Below are positions 61,415 to 64,000 of a DNA stretch of 64,000 nt, one piece after another. Made by a program: the position numbers and the translations under genes. The first letter of the stretch is position 1. Every line of letters begins with the position of its first letter. The notes under the pieces are model-generated. The model searched no databases, was not told the origin of the DNA, and saw only the letters and a program-made list of their open reading frames with translations. The stretch is from Brevibacterium sp. CS2 (lineage in GTDB: Bacteria > Actinomycetota > Actinomycetes > Actinomycetales > Brevibacteriaceae): positions 2,418,001-2,482,000 of the forward strand of contig NZ_CP040020.1 of assembly GCF_005280295.1 (NCBI RefSeq), written 5' to 3'.

Positions 61415-62230
61415 TCAGAGCGGCGGCCACGGGATCGGGGTGCGGGTGTGCGGCACCCCCGGCATCCGGCCGTGCACGAGCAGGCCCGCGATCCGCTCGA
61501 ACAGCGCATCGATCTCCGCCGCGGCGATGACCGGGGCGAGAGCGGCGGCGAGCTCGTCCTGCGCTGCGAGCAGGGCGCCGAGCGCATCCCGCTCCCCCGC
61601 GGTCAGCGGCTCCTCGGCGAAGCCCCAGAGGATCGTGCGGAGCTTGGGCCGGACGTGGAAGGACAGCCCGTTGTCGATCCCGAACAGCTCCGGCTCCACG
61701 CCGGGAGCGGGCCGGTAGTGGCCGTGGAGTGCGTGGGAGGCCTTGCGGTCGGCGTTGTTCGTGATGACGTCGAAGAGCGCGAGCCCGCGCAGGGCCGGGG
61801 TCAGCGCGTGGGCGACGACGACCTCCTCGTCCTCGGCGGTGACGGCGCGGAGGACCGGGGCCCAGCCGGCGGGCACGGCGTCCGGGGCGAACACCGTGAC
61901 GAGGTCCTCGGGATCGCCGGCGGACTCGACGTAGGCCTGGAGCGAGCCGGGGCCCGACGGGAGATCCTCCCGGAGCACGGTCGGCGGGACCTCGACGAAC
62001 GGGCAGTGGGCGGCGAGGACGGAGCAGGCGACCTCGCGCCCGGCGAGCGAGCCGAGGGGGAAGTCGTGGAGCGGTCGCTCCCCCGCTGTCGGCTTGTACA
62101 CCGCACGCAGCACCGCATCGCCGTCCGCGACGGTGACGAGGCGGGTGTCGTTCGAGGCACCGGGGATGCGGCCGAGCTGCTCGATCGCACCGGAGAGCAG
62201 GAGGTCGCGCGCCGCCTGCGCCGAGGACAT
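61415..62230 (-). CDS. SCO1664 family protein (PI3/4-kinase-like)
   Basis: A 271-residue protein of an actinobacterial family distantly related to lipid kinases. Conserved parts: RAVYKPTAGERPLHDFPLGSLAGREVACSVL near residue 50 with the ATP-binding Lys, LALFDVITNNADRKASHAL (kinase-like NxxDR) near 155, and FGIDNGLSFHVRPKLRTILWGF near 190 (Asp-Asn metal loop). Its partner is usually the DUF3090 gene. The ATG at 62230 shares a base with the upstream stop (TGATG). Confidence 0.88.
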   Translation of the reverse strand: MSSAQAARDLLLSGAIEQLGRIPGASNDTRLVTVADGDAVLRAVYKPTAGERPLHDFPLGSLAGREVACSVLAAHCPFVEVPPTVLREDLPSGPGSLQAYVESAGDPEDLVTVFAPDAVPAGWAPVLRAVTAEDEEVVVAHALTPALRGLALFDVITNNADRKASHALHGHYRPAPGVEPELFGIDNGLSFHVRPKLRTILWGFAEEPLTAGERDALGALLAAQDELAAALAPVIAAAEIDALFERIAGLLVHGRMPGVPHTRTPIPWPPL

Positions 62231-62796
62231 CAGCGGGCGACCCCGTTGGCCCGCGGACAGATGTGGCCCTCGGGGTCGAGGGGCAGCGAGCAGAAGGGGC
62301 AGTCCTGCCGACCGGCGTTGACGACCTGGTCGGCGCGGCGGGAGAACTCGCGGGCGCGGGCCGCGCTGAGCACCACGCGCAGCCGGTCGCGGTCCTCGGA
62401 CTCGTCGTCGGGCTCGGCGCTCGTCCCGGATTCGGCGTCGGTGCGGGTGAACTCGAAGCACTCGACGACCATGTGCTCGGCGACGGTGTCCCAGCCCAGG
62501 CTCATCGTGCCGACCCGGAACTCCGATTCGACCGGCACGCTGAGACCGGCGTTGTCGATGAGCTCCTCGCGCGGTGCGAGCGGGATCGACTGGGGATCCG
62601 AGGACTTCGAGCGGACGAGGTCGAGGAGTTCGTTCATCCGCTCCCCGAGCATCTCCACCTGCTCCTTCTCGAGCGTCACGGTGGTCACCCGCTGATCGGT
62701 CCGGGCCTGGAGGAAGAAGGTCCGCTCGCCGGGCAGCCCGACGGTCCCGACGACGAACCTGTCCGGGGCGGGATGATCGAATACCTGCGCAGCCAT
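62230..62796 (-). CDS. DUF3090 family protein
   Basis: A 188-residue protein. The N-terminus FDHPAPDRFVVGTVGLPGERTFFLQAR is typical of the family, and the C-terminus has a zinc-ribbon-like CPFCSLPLDPEGHICPR. Function unknown. It is always found with the SCO1664-like gene and often a histidine phosphatase and mshC in actinobacteria; the phosphatase is missing here. First gene of the pair, in a divergent arrangement with the 62908 gene. Confidence 0.9.
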   Translation of the reverse strand: MAAQVFDHPAPDRFVVGTVGLPGERTFFLQARTDQRVTTVTLEKEQVEMLGERMNELLDLVRSKSSDPQSIPLAPREELIDNAGLSVPVESEFRVGTMSLGWDTVAEHMVVECFEFTRTDAESGTSAEPDDESEDRDRLRVVLSAARAREFSRRADQVVNAGRQDCPFCSLPLDPEGHICPRANGVAR

Positions 62797-62895
62797 GCCC
62801 CCAGCCTATGACACGGCCTCCCGCACCGCTTCACATGGGATGACGCCCGGACGGACCGCGACCCGGAAGGGTTACGCCGGTGCGCCGGGTGGGGG

Positions 62896-62901
62896 TACAT
62901 T
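62896..62901 (+). promoter_or_regulatory. -10 box (TACATT) for a leaderless start at 62908
   Basis: TACATT ends 6 bases before ATG 62908. Confidence 0.5.
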
Positions 62902-62907
62902 TGGGGC

Positions 62908-63237
62908 ATGAGCCTTGAACCGCACGTGGCACTCGAAGACTTCCTCTCCGCTGTTCGCGAGCACTACGCGGCAGCCGCGCACCGCACCTCCGACACCGAC
63001 CCGCGGGTGGAGGCGAGCTACATGGCGCTCGCCGACGCGTTCGAGCTCTACGAGGACGCGCTCTACACCGCGTTCGACGAGGTCACCCCGTTCGAGCTGT
63101 TCGACGACGTCGAGGACGCCAAGGACGATGACGAAGACGACGATCTCGAGGACGATGACGAGGACGACGACTTCGACGATGACGATGACGATGATGATGA
63201 TGACTTCGACGACGAGGACGACGACTCCGTGCGCTGA
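62908..63237 (+). CDS. Small protein with a long Asp/Glu tail
   Basis: A 109-residue protein. Residues 1-66 look like a folded helical unit (LEDFLSAVREHYAAAAH, YMALADAFELYEDALYTAF); from about residue 67 to 107 the tail is nearly all Asp and Glu, with occasional Phe and Leu. The tail is encoded by alternating GAC/GAT codons rather than a pure repeat. I do not recognise a named family. Such tails bind basic proteins, metal ions or mimic DNA; which applies is unknown. Leaderless start. Confidence 0.75.
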   Translation: MSLEPHVALEDFLSAVREHYAAAAHRTSDTDPRVEASYMALADAFELYEDALYTAFDEVTPFELFDDVEDAKDDDEDDDLEDDDEDDDFDDDDDDDDDDFDDEDDDSVR

Positions 63238-63276
63238 GCGCGCGGCGTCACTCCACGGCGAGCCGCACCGCCGGCC

Positions 63277-64000
63277 TCAGGGGTCCGAGATCTGATCGAG
63301 CGCGTCGCGGATCTCCGGCTCGAGCACGAACTCGCTGTCGAGGATCTCGCGCAGCTGCGCGACCGAGCGCGGACCGACGAGCGAGCACGCCACCGGCAGC
63401 GCCCGGTTCCAGGCGAGCGCCACATCGAGCGGCGACACCCCGAGCCCGGCGGCGGCCTTCGTCACCCCGGCCATGACCTGCTCCGACTCCGCGGTGAGCT
63501 TCTCCGTCACCCACTCGCGTCCGGCACCGGCGGCGCGCGAGTCGCGCGGCACCCCGGTGGCGTATCGGCCGGGCAGGATCCCGCGGCCGAGCGCGGAACC
63601 GGCGATGACGCCGATCCCCAGGTACTCCGCTGCCGGCAGCACTTCGCTCTCGGCACGGCGGTCGAGGAGCGAGAGCTCGGACAGGGCCGCGACGAGGGGG
63701 ATCCCGGCGGCGCGCAGCACCGCGAGCTGCCAACCGGTGTGGTGGGCCGCCGCGACGTGGACCACCGCCCCGCTGCGCAGCACGGTATCGAGCGCCGAGG
63801 CGGTCTCCGCGAACGGCACCTGGGCGTCGAAGCCCTCGAGGACGAGCACATCGAGGCGATCGCGGCCGGTCCGCCGGAGGAGCGATTCGACCTGGGTGAG
63901 GATCGTGCGGCGGCCGAGCGACAGGCGCGCGCCGCGGGTGTCGACATCGACCCCGACACGAGCGATGAGAGCGATCTCGGAGGGAAGACTCAGGCTCCCC
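63277..64000 (-). CDS. Aldo/keto reductase family protein, partial (N-terminus outside window)
   Basis: The minus strand is open from the window edge to a stop at 63277, about 240 residues. The visible part matches AKR TIM barrels: DTRGARLSLGRRTILTQVESLLRRTGRDRLDVLVLEG (strand 3-4 region), VVHVAAAHHTGWQLAVL, and LSLLDRRAESEVLPAAEYLGIGVIAGSALGRGIL (the NADPH-binding Gly-rich C-terminal loop). The catalytic Tyr and Lys would lie in the missing N-terminal part, so activity cannot be judged. A GTG at 63849 is an internal codon, not the start. Confidence 0.82.
   Translation of the reverse strand, partial: GSLSLPSEIALIARVGVDVDTRGARLSLGRRTILTQVESLLRRTGRDRLDVLVLEGFDAQVPFAETASALDTVLRSGAVVHVAAAHHTGWQLAVLRAAGIPLVAALSELSLLDRRAESEVLPAAEYLGIGVIAGSALGRGILPGRYATGVPRDSRAAGAGREWVTEKLTAESEQVMAGVTKAAAGLGVSPLDVALAWNRALPVACSLVGPRSVAQLREILDSEFVLEPEIRDALDQISDP

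Noticed and set aside
63110..63240. Microsatellite-type DNA repeat in the acidic tail gene
   Set aside because: Codons alternate GAC/GAT irregularly and Phe/Leu/Glu codons interrupt it, so it is coding rather than a pure repeat array.

Overview
The window is about 70% G+C, densely packed and almost all chromosomal core. It comes from an actinobacterium (Actinomycetota). The evidence is a complete Pup-proteasome locus (mpa, dop, pup, prcB, prcA, pafA) with pafB and pafC, the mycothiol ligase mshC, the RNA polymerase-binding protein RbpA next to a polyprenol-phosphate mannose synthase, an actinobacterial SecA2, HelY, a PLP aminotransferase of the Rv3722c type, and a HAIR operator at an Hsp20 gene. 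The gene content suits Micrococcales (something like Brevibacterium), but the genus cannot be fixed from sequence alone. I see no rRNA, convincing tRNA, CRISPR array, insertion sequence, prophage or origin.

Layout. 1-9.8 kb: the N-terminal part of a DEDD exonuclease, a small Cys-rich protein behind a coupled 18-codon upstream ORF, an esterase/membrane-protein pair, a PlsC acyltransferase, a MerR regulator (Rv1830/ResR type), a ParA-like ATPase with a long disordered tail, and the SbcCD nuclease. 9.9-25.8 kb: pyruvate carboxylase (one-base frameshift), peptide deformylase, 3-hydroxyacyl-CoA dehydrogenase, aminotransferase, EEP phosphatase, Ldh-type oxidoreductase, methyltransferase, quinone-oxidoreductase-like MDR, Hsp20, AEC carrier, DUF418 plus DsbA-like pair, and a MarR plus enoyl-CoA hydratase operon.

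25.8-31 kb is the most accessory-looking stretch: a CGNR regulator with an arginase-fold protein that lacks one metal-ligand histidine, an orphan protein with a weak resemblance to adenylate-forming enzymes, a beta-propeller glycosidase-like protein, and an MFS carrier. 31-43.5 kb: ferritin, GDPD, RbpA, mannosyltransferase, an amidohydrolase-like protein without the metal HxH, a fused FEN-type plus DnaQ-type exonuclease, SecA2, HelY, TatC and TatA. 43.6-57.7 kb is one long minus-strand Pup-proteasome and DNA-damage regulation region (trmI-mpa ... dop-pup-prcB-prcA-pafA, two FKBP isomerases, pafB-pafC), with the DUF3866 and DUF3054 genes inserted on the plus strand. 57.7-64 kb: RecB-like nuclease, HAD phosphatase, PAC2 protein, mshC, the DUF3090/SCO1664 pair, an acidic-tail protein, and the C-terminal part of an aldo/keto reductase.

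A recurring theme is leaderless transcription. At least seventeen genes have a TANNNT-like -10 box ending exactly 6 or 7 bases before the start codon, including four divergent pairs in which both genes look leaderless. Inside operons, starts and stops usually overlap (ATGA, GTGA, TGATG), so translational coupling is the rule. I did not find a system I can call new with confidence. The best leads are the coupled upstream ORF at 690-746, the structured non-coding block at 34.4 kb, the 25.9-31 kb accessory cluster, the exonuclease fusion, and the Mpa C-terminus that lacks the usual Tyr-Leu end.
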